A stretch of 64,000 nucleotides of DNA from Saprospiraceae bacterium (lineage in GTDB: Bacteria; Bacteroidota; Bacteroidia; Chitinophagales; Saprospiraceae). The notes beneath the pieces are model-generated. The model saw only the letters and a list, made by a program, of their open reading frames with translations. It was not told the origin of the DNA and did not search any database. Of this stretch, positions 37,100 to 48,100 are shown one piece after another. Where the stretch lies: assembly GCA_016719855.1 (NCBI GenBank), contig JADJYH010000085.1:1-64000 (forward strand), read 5' to 3'. A program made the translations under genes and the position numbers. The first letter of the stretch is position 1. Each line of letters opens with the position of its first letter.

Positions 37100-37822
37100 T
37101 CATTTCTCCGCCATCACAATATACTGGTAATCCAGTGAGCAGTCGTCCGACCGGAAATTCGAGAAGCCGGCGGCTTCCAGTTCGTTTTCCACCTCGTAAA
37201 GTTCCAGGCGCACGTCGGCTTTTGGATACTTGATGGGCATCCGTTTTTTCTTGAAGTCCACCACGATGATTTTGCCGCCTTCCGGCAACACGTTGAGCAG
37301 GTTTTTCAAATATTCCACCCGGTTTTGGATGTAGATGTAGGTGTTCACCACCAGCACGATGTCGGCCTCGCCGGGCTTGAGACGGGGGTCGTTGGGAAGT
37401 CCCAGCCGGGTCTCGAAGCGTTTTTGGTACTCCGGTTTCAGCTCCACCAGCTTGATGCTGTCCATAAACTGGATGAACCGGGGGTCAAGCTCCACGGCAA
37501 TGACCCGCTTGGCCTGCTGTGCCAGCCGCCTCGAAAAAAAGCCCGAACCAGCGCCGATGTCGGCCACGGTCTTGTTGCTCAGGTCGCCCATCTTCCCGAT
37601 GACCACCTCCGGTTTTTGCCAAACGTCACGGCCCGGTGGGTCGTACTGCTTGAGCAGGTTTTGGAGGCTGGCGCTGTCGCCTGTGGCGGCCATTTGCTGT
37701 GCCGTCGTGTCGGGCTTGGGCGCTTTTGTGTTGCCTTCGGCAATGGGGTCGTCGTGACCACAGGCCGCCAGAAGCAGCGCCAAAACCAAGCTGAAAAATT
37801 TGAGGTTGTGTTGGATTTTCAT
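37100..37822 (-). CDS. Class I SAM-dependent methyltransferase with lipoprotein signal
   Basis: Intact 240-residue protein. SAM-binding motif I is VADIGAGSGFFSRRLA (about residues 95-110), the acidic residue that binds the SAM ribose lies in VIAVELDPRF, and later motifs include ADIVLVVNTY and GGKIIVVDFKKK. The N-terminus MKIQHNLKFFSLVLALLLAAC is a plain lipoprotein signal with lipobox LAAC, which would put a SAM enzyme outside the cytoplasm, where SAM is not expected. This gives either a cytoplasmic form from a later start or an unusual secreted enzyme. The open frame continues upstream past 37822 only because of frameshifts in the fumarylacetoacetase gene. The substrate is unknown. Confidence 0.85.
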   Translation of the reverse strand: MKIQHNLKFFSLVLALLLAACGHDDPIAEGNTKAPKPDTTAQQMAATGDSASLQNLLKQYDPPGRDVWQKPEVVIGKMGDLSNKTVADIGAGSGFFSRRLAQQAKRVIAVELDPRFIQFMDSIKLVELKPEYQKRFETRLGLPNDPRLKPGEADIVLVVNTYIYIQNRVEYLKNLLNVLPEGGKIIVVDFKKKRMPIKYPKADVRLELYEVENELEAAGFSNFRSDDCSLDYQYIVMAEK

Positions 37823-37842
37823 TTTGAGATGGAAGCTGCGCC

Positions 37843-37880
37843 CCCTACTTTTTACTTTACACTTTTTCCTTTTTACTTTC
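37843..37880. repeat. Word array (TTTTTACTTT family), single arm
   Basis: CTACTTTTTACTTTACACTTTTTCCTTTTTACTTTCC lies between the methyltransferase start and the fumarylacetoacetase stop and covers that stop codon. Confidence 0.55.
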
Positions 37881-39134
37881 CAATAACCTTCCCCGTCACC
37901 TCCCCAAACCCAATCCGAACACCGCCCTTCTCGCCCCAACCCCGCATCACCACCGTGTCGCCGTCGTTGATGAACTTGCGCTCCGAGCCGTCCGAAAGGT
38001 GCAGCGGTTTCGAGCCACGCCAGGTCAGTTCCAGCATCGAGCCGAAGCTGTCCGGCGTCGGGCCGCTGATGGTGCCACTGGCGCAGAGGTCGCCGATGTT
38101 CATGTTGCAGCCGTTGACGGTGTGGTGAGCGAGTTGCTGCACCATGTTCCAGTACATATGCTTGAAATTGGAGCGGCAAACCACAGCATTGGCGCCGTTC
38201 TCCGCCTGTATTTCCACCTCCAAATGCAGGTCGAAGTTTTGGCTCCCCCTGAAATTGGAGGTACGGCAAAACGGGTGGGTCTTGTACCGGCCCCGCCACC
38301 CGGAACGGCTCCAGCGCATCCAGCATCACTACCCACGGACTGGCCGTGGAGGCAAAGTTTTTTGCCAGAAATGGGCCCCAGCGGAACGTACTCCCAGCTC
38401 TGGATGTCCCGTGCCGACCAGTCGTTGAACAGCATCAGCCCAAAAATATGCTCCTCCGCCTCGGCAATCCCGATGGGTTTACCCATCGGATTTGGTTTGC
38501 CCACCACGAAGGCCATTTCCAGCTCGAAATCCATCAGTTTCGTTGGGCCAAAAACAGGTTGGTCGGCGCCCTGCGGCAAGGTCTGTCCACTGGGTCGATG
38601 CACGCGCGTACCCGACACCACGAGGCTCGACGCCCGACCGTGGTAGCCCACGGGCAGGTGCTTCCAGTTGGGCAGCAGCGGGTTGTCGGGGCGGAACATA
38701 GAGCCGGCGTTGGTGGCATGTTCCAGGCTGGAGTAGAAGTCAGTGTAGTCGCCGATGTGGATGGGCAGCAGCAGTTCCACCTTGTCCATCGGGTGCAGGA
38801 AGTGCCAGGCGAGGTCTTTGGCCTCGTCGTTGCGCTCGTCGAGCAGGTCGGCGAGGCGGTCACGCAGTTGGCGAACCTTGGGCTTGCCGAGCGCCATCAG
38901 GTCGTTGAGGTAGCGGTTGCTGTAAATCTCGTTGTCCAGCTCCACGTCGTCGAGCAGGTCGAGGTAGTTCATCACCGCCAAGTCCACCACGTTGTCGCCG
39001 ATGGCCGTGCAGAGCCGTGGCGTCGGGTTGATCTTCGTGCGGAACACGCCGAACGGCAGGTTCTGAATCGGGAAATCGCTGTCTGCGGGCACTTCCACCC
39101 ACGATTTTCGGGTCGGGTCGTTGGCTTTAATCAT
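37873..39134 (-). CDS. fahA: Fumarylacetoacetase, two frameshifts
   Basis: About 419 residues after removing one extra base at 38373-38375 and one at 38245-38249. Metal-binding and catalytic elements are present: Asp in YTDFYSSLEHATNAG, YHGRASSLVVSGT, the Glu pair in FELEMAF, NDWSARDIQSWEYVPLG and, after the first break, LAKNFASTASPWVV. The N-terminal SH3-like domain begins MIKANDPTRKSWVEVPADSD. It cleaves fumarylacetoacetate to fumarate and acetoacetate as the last step of tyrosine degradation. Other genes of that pathway are not in the window. Confidence 0.94.
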
Positions 39135-39136
39135 GC

Positions 39137-39220
39137 TGAATTGTTGTATTGTCTTATTGCTGTATTGTTGGAATTGCTGGGACTCCCAAAAACAATTCAA
39201 CAATACAGCAATAAAACAAT
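39137..39220. repeat. Octamer word hairpin (ATTGCTGT family)
   Basis: TTGTCTTATTGCTGTATTGTT in the left arm is nearly identical to the reverse complement of the right arm (CAATTCAACAATACAGCAAT), giving a stem of about 33 bp with loop CTGGGACTCCCAAAAA. It shares its words with 36309-36409 and 60686-60764. It fills the space between fahA and the protease gene. Confidence 0.85.
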
Positions 39221-39224
39221 CGCC

Positions 39225-42200
39225 TTATTTTTCCAAAATTAGCTTCTCGGTCAACACGGCGCTGCCGCTCTTCAGTCGGAGCAGGTACACGCCGCTTGGC
39301 AGTCCCGTCAGGTCAAAATTGGCGGACTTGCTGCCCACCTGCACTTGCTGGTTTCTGACCAGAATCCCGTTCACGGAGAACAAGGTGGCATCCACGGCTT
39401 CAAAAGTTGGCTTTGAAAACTGGACGTTCACGATGCCCGTCGTCGGGTTTGGCAGAACGCTGATGCTCAAGCCGTTCAACTCCGACACGCCGTTCACCGG
39501 CCAAGTGGTGAAGCTGAACGGTGCGGGCGTCGTGCCGCCGCAGTTGTTGTACGCCGTCACCCGCCAGTAGTGGGTCGTGTTGACGTTGAGCGGCGAAGGT
39601 AGCGTGTAGTTCGTCTGCGGGATGGTCACGTCGGCTACAATATTGGTAAAATTGGCGTCGGTGGCCAATTGGAAATTGTAGCTCGATGCGCCAGTCACCG
39701 CGTTCCAGTCGAAGGCGGTCAATACGTTTACGCCAGTGGCCGCATTTGTGGGAGCAACAAAAACGGGTGCTGCTGCTGGGGCGGTGATGGTAAAGTTCAG
39801 GGTTTCGGTCACGGCGTTCACGCCATCGCTGCCATTGACCAACACGGCGTAAGTCCCAGGCGCAACATTGGTCGTCGTGAGGGTGACGGTCACGTTGCTT
39901 CCGGCTGGTGCAGGATTTTGGGAGAAAGTGGCCACAGCTCCCGGCGGAAGGGCAGGGGCAGTCAAGGTCACGCCACCTGCCTCGAAGCAGTCGCCGAGCG
40001 TCAGCGTGGTACTGGCCGTTCCGGTGCCGCAGAGCGTAAGCGAGGAGGGGCTGGCGTTGAATTCCAAATCATCCAGCGTGGTGAAGCTGTACACTGTAGC
40101 CCCAGGCGTGAATCCACAATTGCTGGATGCGCCGACTGTCCAATAATAGGTGGTGCATGGGGCAAGGAGGCCATTGGATGCGTATGCTGGCTGTGTCGGG
40201 TTTACAATCAAAATTGGGTTTTGCATATCAGGGTTCGCTGACACCGTGAGCATGTAAGAACTGCCCGTGGCCGACCACGAAAACACCGGGTTCACCGACA
40301 CGTTGTTTGCACCTGGTGCTGGCGCAATGGCCGTCGGGGCTGCCGGAGCACCCAACACGTTCCACTGCACAGGGGCGCTGCCGCTTTGGTTCAAGCCGTC
40401 CGTGGCCACCACCTCGAAAGTGAAACTGCCCGCCGTACTTGCACCGCTCACGCTCACGCTCACTTGTGCGCCGGGCGTTGCAGGATTCGGGTCAAACGTG
40501 GCGGTGGCGCCTGGCGGCAAGTTCTCCGCCGTGAGCGTCACACCGCTGGCATCGTCGAAAGCAGTGCCGAGCGAGAGGTCGAAGAACAAGGAATCAAACA
40601 AACAGCTCGTGAACGTATTTGCCGAAGGCGAAACCGACAAGTCGTTCGGGATGGTGCTGCACAGGTCGAGGCCCCAACTGATAAGCGTACCGCCGTCCAC
40701 GTTGGCATCGTCGTGTACCTTGAGCACCCAGTTGCCAGCGATTGGCTCACCGTTGAAACTGCTGAGGGCATCCTGTGGTTGGAAGTTCCCGACAATGGCG
40801 GGCGAGGTGACGTTGCACATGTTGAGCAGGTCGTCGTTGTTGGCAGTGGCTTGGTCGTCGAGCGAAACCAGGACGTTGTCGCTGCTGCATTGCCCGCCGC
40901 CGGGGTAGGCAAACAGCTCGATGGTTGTTCCCGAAGGGGAAGTTAGCTCCACCTGGAGGTCGCCGACCCACGAGTGGTTGATGCCGAGGTTCGTCACATT
41001 GATGTCGTCCACAAATCCGCCGCCGGTCACGGTCAGCGTGGAGGTCACGGTCGGGGTGCCAGCGCTGGAAATGACGATCGGTACGTTGGTGGAAACCCAC
41101 GGGGCGCAGGAGATGGCGCTGGTCGTGAAGCTGCTCGGCACGGTCGGCCAGTCGCCTAGGCCACACACGTTTTCGCCACGAACCCGCCAGAAGTAGGTAG
41201 AGGTTTGGGTTAAAACCGTGGTCGAAGTGTAGCTGGCTACCGCCAGGTTCGAGGCCGTTTCGATGATGTTCAAGAACGCTGCGTCCGTGGCGATTTCAAT
41301 GGTGTACGTTGCCCCGATGCCGGTGCTCCAAGTGAAATTCGGCGAGAGGCCAATGCCGCCAGCCCCGTCAGCCGGAAAGACTGCGACGGGTGGTGCAGGC
41401 AATTGCGAAGCGACCAAAAGCACCAGGTTGGAGCTGTTGGACGCCGTGCCGTCCGTGCCGTAGAGTACAAAAGTGTATTCGCCTTCGGCAATGCCGACCG
41501 TGTTCCGCAACCGTGAGCGTGGTGCTGCCGCCGGGCGCCACGGGGTTCGCACCGAACGTAGCGGTTAGCCCTGCGGGCAAATCGGGGACGGACAAGGTCA
41601 CACTGTCCGTGAAATTCGGACTGACGGTGATGTCGTACACCGCATCCGCCGGAGCGCAAAGTGCCTGGGAGGCAGGGCTGCCCTCCACGAAAAAGCTGCA
41701 CTGCAAAGCCGACCGTCCATCGAGCGTGAGGATGCCCGTGTTGTCGGGGTCGAGCCAGTCCTTGAGGCGGGTGGAGGCGTTGCCGCCGCCCGTCCATGAG
41801 ATATGGAACCAGCCGTAGGAGTCGAGGTCGTTGTTGCCGCAGGCGGCAAAACCGCCGTGCAATTGGCCGACCACCCGCTTCTGCCGGTTGAACAGCGGCG
41901 AGCCGGACGAGCCGCCTTCGGTGGTGCCAATGTCCCAATCGGGGATGGTGATGTGCGTACCATTGGGGTTGGGCGTCGAGCCGTTGTAGTCGGCCACGAA
42001 GGTCGGCTGGAACTCAAAGCTGATGCGTTTTTCGTCGGTGTTGGGGTGGTGGATGGCGATGACCGTGTCCGTGGGTGCTAAGTCCTCGGCGCTCCAGCCA
42101 GCAAAGAAGGCGTCGGCGGTTTCGGATACAGGGTCGTCGAGTTCCACAAGCGTGAAGTCGGAGCCTGCGTAGGTGGCCTTCAGCACCGAGCCGGTGTTGA

Positions 42201-43056
42201 AATCGTTGAGCAGGCCGTTGCCGTTGCCGCCGCTGGCGGGGCTGCCGGGCTGGCGGCAGGTGCTGTTGAAGAAGTTCCAGTAGGTGACGAGCGAAGGCGC
42301 TTGTCCTGCCGTGATGCCGCAGTGGTTGGCGGTCATGAAGTACGGCGTGCAGTCCTGACGGGCGTTGTTCACCAAAAAACCAGTGCAAAACGTGCTGCCC
42401 CCCGTGCTGATGACCGCCACGGACTGGATGATGTCACGGTACTGGTCCACGATGGCCCAGCCATCGGCGCCGCCGCAAATCACGTCGAGGTTGCAGGAGC
42501 CGGAAGCCATGTCGGCGAAGCCAACGAAGTCGTGGTTGACGTACTTGAGTTCGAGTTGGAGGGCCGACTGGCTGTGGGCGGGCACTTGCACCTCCACCAC
42601 CAGCTCCTCGCCGGGGAGGATGGGCGTCCAAAGCTGCTCGTGCTCCTCGTTGTCGGCGGGCGTGAACGGCCCCATCACCGTCTGATAATCGGGGGAGTAC
42701 AGCACCAGCGAGCCGCCAGCGGGCATCCCATACTTCGAGAAGCCGAGGTTGAGCGACTTGGCCCCGCCGGAGCGGATGCGCAGCCGCCAGAGCGACTTGC
42801 CGTTGGCGAGCTGCTCCCAGTGGCCGTGCGTGGCCGGGCTGATGCTCACCTCGATGGGTTCCGCAAACTTGGGGGCGACGCCGGGGGCACGGTGTTCCAT
42901 TTCGGCAGCGAGCAGCGCATCGTTGTCGAGGTGGGGCATGAGCGCCACGGGCACGTCGGCGAGCGGGGTCTTGGCGTGGGCAATCCTTGGGTCGGTTTGG
43001 GAAAAAAGGGCAAGGCTGAAAAGCCCGGAGAGAAGGAATGAAGTCAGTTTTTTCAT
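39225..43056 (-). CDS. Lysyl-endopeptidase-like serine protease with P-domain and T9SS tail, one frameshift
   Basis: About 1276 residues after removing one extra base at 41505-41506. A signal peptide (MKKLTSFLLSGLFSLALFSQ) precedes a pro-region. The protease domain has a chymotrypsin-like triad: H245 in FMTANHCG, D300 in AGSDFTLVEL and S384 in GGSSGSPLFN, with paired cysteines as in Achromobacter lysyl endopeptidase. After the break come Ig/fibronectin-like units, a proprotein convertase P-domain (VTNLGINHSWVGDLQVEL, GNWVLKVHDDA), more Ig-like repeats and a T9SS tail (ISVLPNPTTGIVNVQF...LTEKLILEK). It is probably a secreted or surface-bound protease for external protein. Specificity for Lys is by analogy only. 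Confidence 0.9.
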
Positions 43057-43062
43057 ACGGTG

Positions 43063-43101
43063 GATGAGGATTTGAGGATGCGAGGATTTGAGGATGCGAG
43101 C
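43063..43101. repeat. Octamer word array (GAGGATTT/GAGGATGC), single arm
   Basis: GATGAGGATTTGAGGATGC and a second GAGGATTTGAGGATGC stand just upstream of the protease start codon. The words match those of the hairpin at 19186-19261. Confidence 0.6.
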
Positions 43102-43689
43102 CTCCGAACCCTAACATTCTTCCTTGCCGGGCAAAGGTAGCGTTTCGGTTGGGAAAAGAAAGTTGGAAAAAGGGCGGTAGGTCGGGGCTGGGCGAAAATG
43201 GTGGGTTGGGGTTTCGCTGCCGTATGATGGCACAGCTCTGCTCGCCAAACGTCCATGAAACTGGTTCTGTTGTTGATGTTTGACTGTTGGCCAAACCTCG
43301 ATCAACGGCCAGCGGCCCATTGTTTTGCCGTTCCATAAATGATTCCTACCATTCCGTAAACGGTGGGCAATCTTAAATTCTGTACGTTTACCTTGCAATC
43401 ACCAAAACAGCCGAAAAACGGCTCCAACTCCCATAAGAATGACCTTGAAAATGACATGTGAACTTACTTACCTGTTGTTTTCTCTTGTTGAAATAAAATT
43501 GTGGTTGGAGCTATGAGCGACTGGATTTGGTCGCCATAATCTCCTCTTGTTAGCGGCGAGCTTTTGTGCTTGTTTCGGACTAAGTTCGAAAATAGAATAA
43601 GGTCGAAAAGCCTATGATGCGAAGGCGTTGGTTTGATGGGTGCTTCAAGGAGTGTATTCTACTTTTTAACAAACTAAGCGTAATTAGTC

Positions 43690-44425
43690 AAGAAGAATAT
43701 TTTTTATTTTAATGGAATTGAAAAAATAGGTCCCTTCACAATTGATGAGTTGAAAGACAAAGCGATTAATCAAAATACCCTTATTTGGACAGAAGGAATG
43801 CCAGATTGCAAGAGGCAAAAAATGTTAAAGAACTAAAAAACTTATTGCAAATTGTAGTGCCTCCACCACTGCCTAGAACTAACCCATTGTATATCAACAG
43901 AGCATTTACCTAATACTCCTGCTAAATCAAAAAAGCAATTCAGGTCTAATTGCAGGCATTGTAGTAGGCATATGTATAGTAGTCGCCGGAATAGCAATAT
44001 TTTTCCAAATAAATTCAAATAAGAACCTGCCACCAATTGATAAAGCCAATTCAAATGGCACACGCTTTGAAAATATTAAAGAAAAAACACCTGAAGAAAT
44101 GAGGCAAGATTTAATGGAAAAGAAGAAGCCGAACCGTTAAAATATCTATCATTAGAATACAATATAGCTCAACTCTGACATAAGAGCAAGAATTAAGGTA
44201 AATTTACAATTACGCCTCAATTGCAACATTCAAAGATGCTGTAATACAAATGACATTTTACACAAAAACAGAGACGGAGATTACACAGAAGACAAAGTAT
44301 TGGTTGAGTATTTAAAGCCAAATTCTTCAAAAAATTTTGATTGGAAAATTACTACACCTAATAAAACTGCAAAAATAAAATTAGAAATTATTGATGCCTC
44401 CATTGTTAAACAAGTAAGTTTTTAG
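43690..44425 (+). pseudogene. Decayed GYF_2 (DUF4339) domain membrane protein
   Basis: Pieces in different frames add up to one protein. A GYF_2 domain comes first (FYFNGIEKIGPFTIDELKD, TLIWTEGMPDWQEAKN after a one-base repair, then a PPPLPRTN linker), next a membrane segment (SGLIAGIVVGICIVVAGIAI), then KTPEEMRQDLMEKEE and a beta-rich tail (SIATFKDAVIQMTFYTKTE; NFDWKITTPNKTAKIKLEI). At least four frameshifts interrupt it and no start codon is convincing. The stretch 44041-44100 is 30% GC, far below neighbouring genes. Domains like this bind proline-rich sequences. The flanks 43102-43689 and 44426-44567 hold no gene that I can support. Confidence 0.75.
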
Positions 44426-44567
44426 GCTTGTTAATCTAAATCTAAAGCTTACCGATACCCAAAAGTAAACACAAAACACAGCAATCAAACCCGCTGGCCC
44501 ATCCCTCCCAAATACCCACAGCACTGCTCGTTGCAAGCTGTATGGCCTAGCTTAATTTAGAATAATC

Positions 44568-44719
44568 GTCCCATCGGGACGGCATCTTTGTAGCATTGGT
44601 AATTTAGCCTTTGTCCCCGTTCCATCGGAACGGTATCTCATTCCAGCAGATACCGTTCCGATGGAACGGTTGAATGTTGGTTAGACATTTTTCTACAAAG
44701 ATGTCGTCCCGATGGGACG
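44568..44719. repeat. Four-palindrome REP-like composite element, copy B
   Basis: Palindromes stand at 44568-44582 (CGTCCC-ATC-GGGACG), 44617-44633 (CCGTTCC-ATC-GGAACGG), 44653-44669 and 44705-44719. TTTGTAG follows the first and CTACAAAG precedes the last, exactly as in copy A at 3711-3865. The inner pair shares GGTATCT/AGATACC flanks. Core bases differ from copy A, but pairing is kept in both. Confidence 0.88.
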
Positions 44720-44854
44720 AAATCTCGACTTATCAAGGCTGGACTCCAGTGCATGAATACGGGTAACGGTAGCAGAGCCCAGCGCAAGCCATAGGCCGCA
44801 CAACTTGACGTGGTTCGAACTCTTTCCAGTCATGTTCTTCCATTTTATACTTGG

Positions 44855-44994
44855 CGCTAATAAGTTTTGTGCAAATTAAAAAAATTGTGTGCCGCTGCCC
44901 CTCCTCGCCGCCTCCGGCGGCTCGTCGGGGAGAGGACCTTTTGGCTGGGCTGGCTAGGCCCCCGAAACCCCTGTTTGCACAAAACTTATTAGTG
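44855..44994. mobile_element. MITE-like element with 19-bp perfect terminal inverted repeats
   Basis: CTAATAAGTTTTGTGCAAA (44857-44875) is perfectly inverted as TTTGCACAAAACTTATTAG (44974-44992). Between them is a strong GC-rich hairpin (CCTCCTCGCCGCC...GGCGGCTCGTCGGGG, about 44900-44930). There is no transposase frame. The length of about 140 bases and the layout suggest a non-autonomous element. A clear target-site duplication could not be assigned. The rest of 44720-45187 shows no gene. Confidence 0.65.
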
Positions 44995-45187
44995 CAAATT
45001 ACAGATTGGTTTAAAGGCCACTTTTCCACTCCCCACTTCACCCATCCACTGCCAAAAGTTAACTGTCGGCAGACAACCCAAAACCCAAAATTGCAACGCC
45101 ATTTCCACGATAGTTCAACTTTTTCCCTATGTTTAGCCCCGATTTGCCCCAAAGCTTTTCACTCATTTTCATCCAATTTTTCCCAAC

Positions 45188-48100
45188 ATGAAAAAGACAG
45201 TACTTTCCTTTTTGTTAGCCTTCACCTCGGCGCTGGCATCCGCCCAACTGAACATGACCCTGCTCGACCAAATTGACTATACCCCCAATACCAACGACAT
45301 CTGGGGCTGGGTGGATCCCGACGACGGCAAGGAGTATGCCCTGGTGGGCCTCGTCACCGGCCTTTCCATCGTGGACGTGAGCAACCCATCGAACGTAGTG
45401 GAGGTGCAGTTCATCCCCGGCGCAAGCTCTACTTGGCGGGACATCAAGACTTGGGGCAACTTCGCCTACGTGACCAACGAGAGCAGTGGTGGCGTGTTGG
45501 TGGTGAACCTCAGCGGCGCCCCGAACAACATTACCTGGACCAACTGGTCGCCCAACATACCTGGCCTCGGCACCCTCAACAAATGCCACAACCTGTACAT
45601 TGATGAGTTCGGTTACTGCTACCTAGCCGGTTGCAACCTCAATTCGGGGGGTATCCTGATTGCGGATGTATTCACCACGCCCGGCAGCCCGGTTTACGTC
45701 GGGAAAGGCCCGGCGGTGTACTCCCACGATGCGTATGCCCTGAACAACCGAATGTACGGCTCCGAAATTTATGGTGGCAACATGACCATCTACGACGTGA
45801 CCAATAAGATGAACGTGACGCAGTTGGGTCAGCAACAGACGCCCTACGCTTTTACCCACAACATCTGGCTCAGCGATGATGGCGACGTGGCCTTCACCAC
45901 CGACGAAAAAGCCAATGCGCCCGTGGCCGCCTACGATATTTCCAATGTGAACAATATCGTGGAACTGGACCAGTTCCGGCCCCTATCCACCCTCGGCACG
46001 GGCGTCATCCCGCACAACGTGCATGTCTGGAACGATTGGCTGATCATCTCCTACTACACCAGCGGCAGCATCATTGCCGATGCTTCCCGGCCCGAGAACA
46101 TCATCGAGGTGGGCAATTTTGACACATTTCTCGGTGCCAACAGCGGCTACAACGGCGTCTGGGGAGCTTACCCCTTCCTGCCCTCCGGCAATGTGCTGCT
46201 TACCGACATCGGCAACGGTCTTTTCGTCTGCGGCGCCAACTATGTGCGGGCTTGCTGGCTGGAGGGCAAGGTCACGAACGCCATCACGGGCGCCGCCATT
46301 TCGGGGGCAAGCGTACACATCGCCAGCACACAGGCCAACGCTGGGACGAGCGATTTGCTGGGAAATTACGAGACCGGGCAGGCCATTCCCGGCGTGTTCG
46401 ACGTGACTTTCACTGCCACTGGCTACTTCCCGAAAACCGTGCAGGCCACCCTCGAAAACGGCGTGTTGACCATCCTCAACGTGGCGCTGGAGCCGCTCGT
46501 CATCAATCCGTTCCCGCCGTTCAGCTACACCGCCCCCACCTCGGGCTGCGCACCGCTGACGATTGATTTCTTTGAAAATACGGGCGTGGTGGCCTCCTGG
46601 GCCTGGACCTTTGAAAACGGCAGCCCCGCCACTTCCACCGAGCAAAACCCAAGCGTGAACTTCACCGTGCCGGGCACGCACAGCGTCAACCTGCAAGTAG
46701 TGACGCAGGGCGGCAACACGTACAGCCTTGCGGCAAACGACCTCGTCGTCATCGCCCCGTCGCCCGCTGCGGCGTTCAGCGGCAGCGTGGACAGTGTCAC
46801 GGTCACGTTCACCAACGGCTCCACCAATTACAACAACCTCCAGTGGGACTTCGGCGACGGCAACACCAGCACGGCCGCCAATCCACAGCACGACTACCAT
46901 CAAGCGGGCACCTACACCGTGACCTTGACCGTCTTCGGCGACTGCGGTGTGGACGTGTTCACGCAAGACGTGACCATCGGGCCGTTTGTGCCAGTGGCAA
47001 ATTTTGTGGCAAACATGGTGTCAGGCTGTGCGCCCCTGACCGTGGCTTTCACCGACCAGAGCAGCAACGGCCCGACGGACTGGGCGTGGTCGTTCCCCGG
47101 CGGCGACCCGGCCACCAGCACCGAGCAGAGCCCGACGGTGACTTACAACGGCAGCGGCAGCTTCGACGTGCAGCTCACCGTGACCAATGCAGCAGGCTCC
47201 AACGCAACGCTGGAGAACAGCCTCATCACCGTCGGCGAAAGCCCAGTGGCTGGGTTCAGCCCTGCCGTCAACGGGCCGCAAGTTCAGTTCACCGACAGCT
47301 CAACTGGCAGCGGTGCATATTCCTGGGATTTTGGCGACGGCGGAACCAGCACGGCCTCCAACCCGATGCATACGTTTGCCGCTCCCGGCACTTATACGGT
47401 GGTTTTAACGGTAAATAATAACTGTGGAAATTCAAGTTATTCAGAAGATATAACCATTGCCGACTTTTTACCTATTGCGGCATTTAATGCGAATATAACG
47501 GCTGGTTGTGCGCCATTGACGGTGGCCTATTCCGACCAATCATCTGGGCAGCCAATTGCTTGGACATGGGCGTTTCCCGGTGGCAATCCAGTCACTTCGT
47601 TTGAGCAAAACCCGGTTGTGACTTACGATATATCAGGCACTTACAGCGCCACCCTGATGGTTGACAACGTATGGGGCAGTGCAGGCATTACCCAAACTGA
47701 TTTAATCACCATCAATACCACGCCGACGGCTGATTTTAATTTTGGCATAAACGGAATGGAAGTTTCTTTTACCAATAATTCGGATAATGCCGACACCTAC
47801 ACATGGCTATTTAATGACGGTTCGGGCAATACAAGCACGGAATTAAATCCGACTTATACCTTCCCCGGCGCAGGCACTTATCAGGTGGAATTATATGCCA
47901 CCAATGGTTGTGGCACGACAACATATACCGCCAACGTGACCATCTCCGCCATTTCGCCCATAGCAGCATTTACCTTCAATAATGCGCAAGGTTGCGCCCC
48001 ATTCGAGGTGCAGTTCACCGACCAGTCGTTGGGCGAGCCTACGGGTTGGGCCTGGTCGTTCCCCGGTGGCAGCCCGGCCACCTCCACGGAGCAGAACCCG

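Noticed and set aside
37823..38329. N-terminal extension of the methyltransferase
   Set aside because: The open frame continues upstream only because fumarylacetoacetase is frameshifted there; codons in that part are partly out of frame for fahA and the lipoprotein signal at 37822 marks the real start.
44733..45152. 139-codon frame on the minus strand
   Set aside because: It runs through the MITE-like element and its hairpin and has no recognisable domain.
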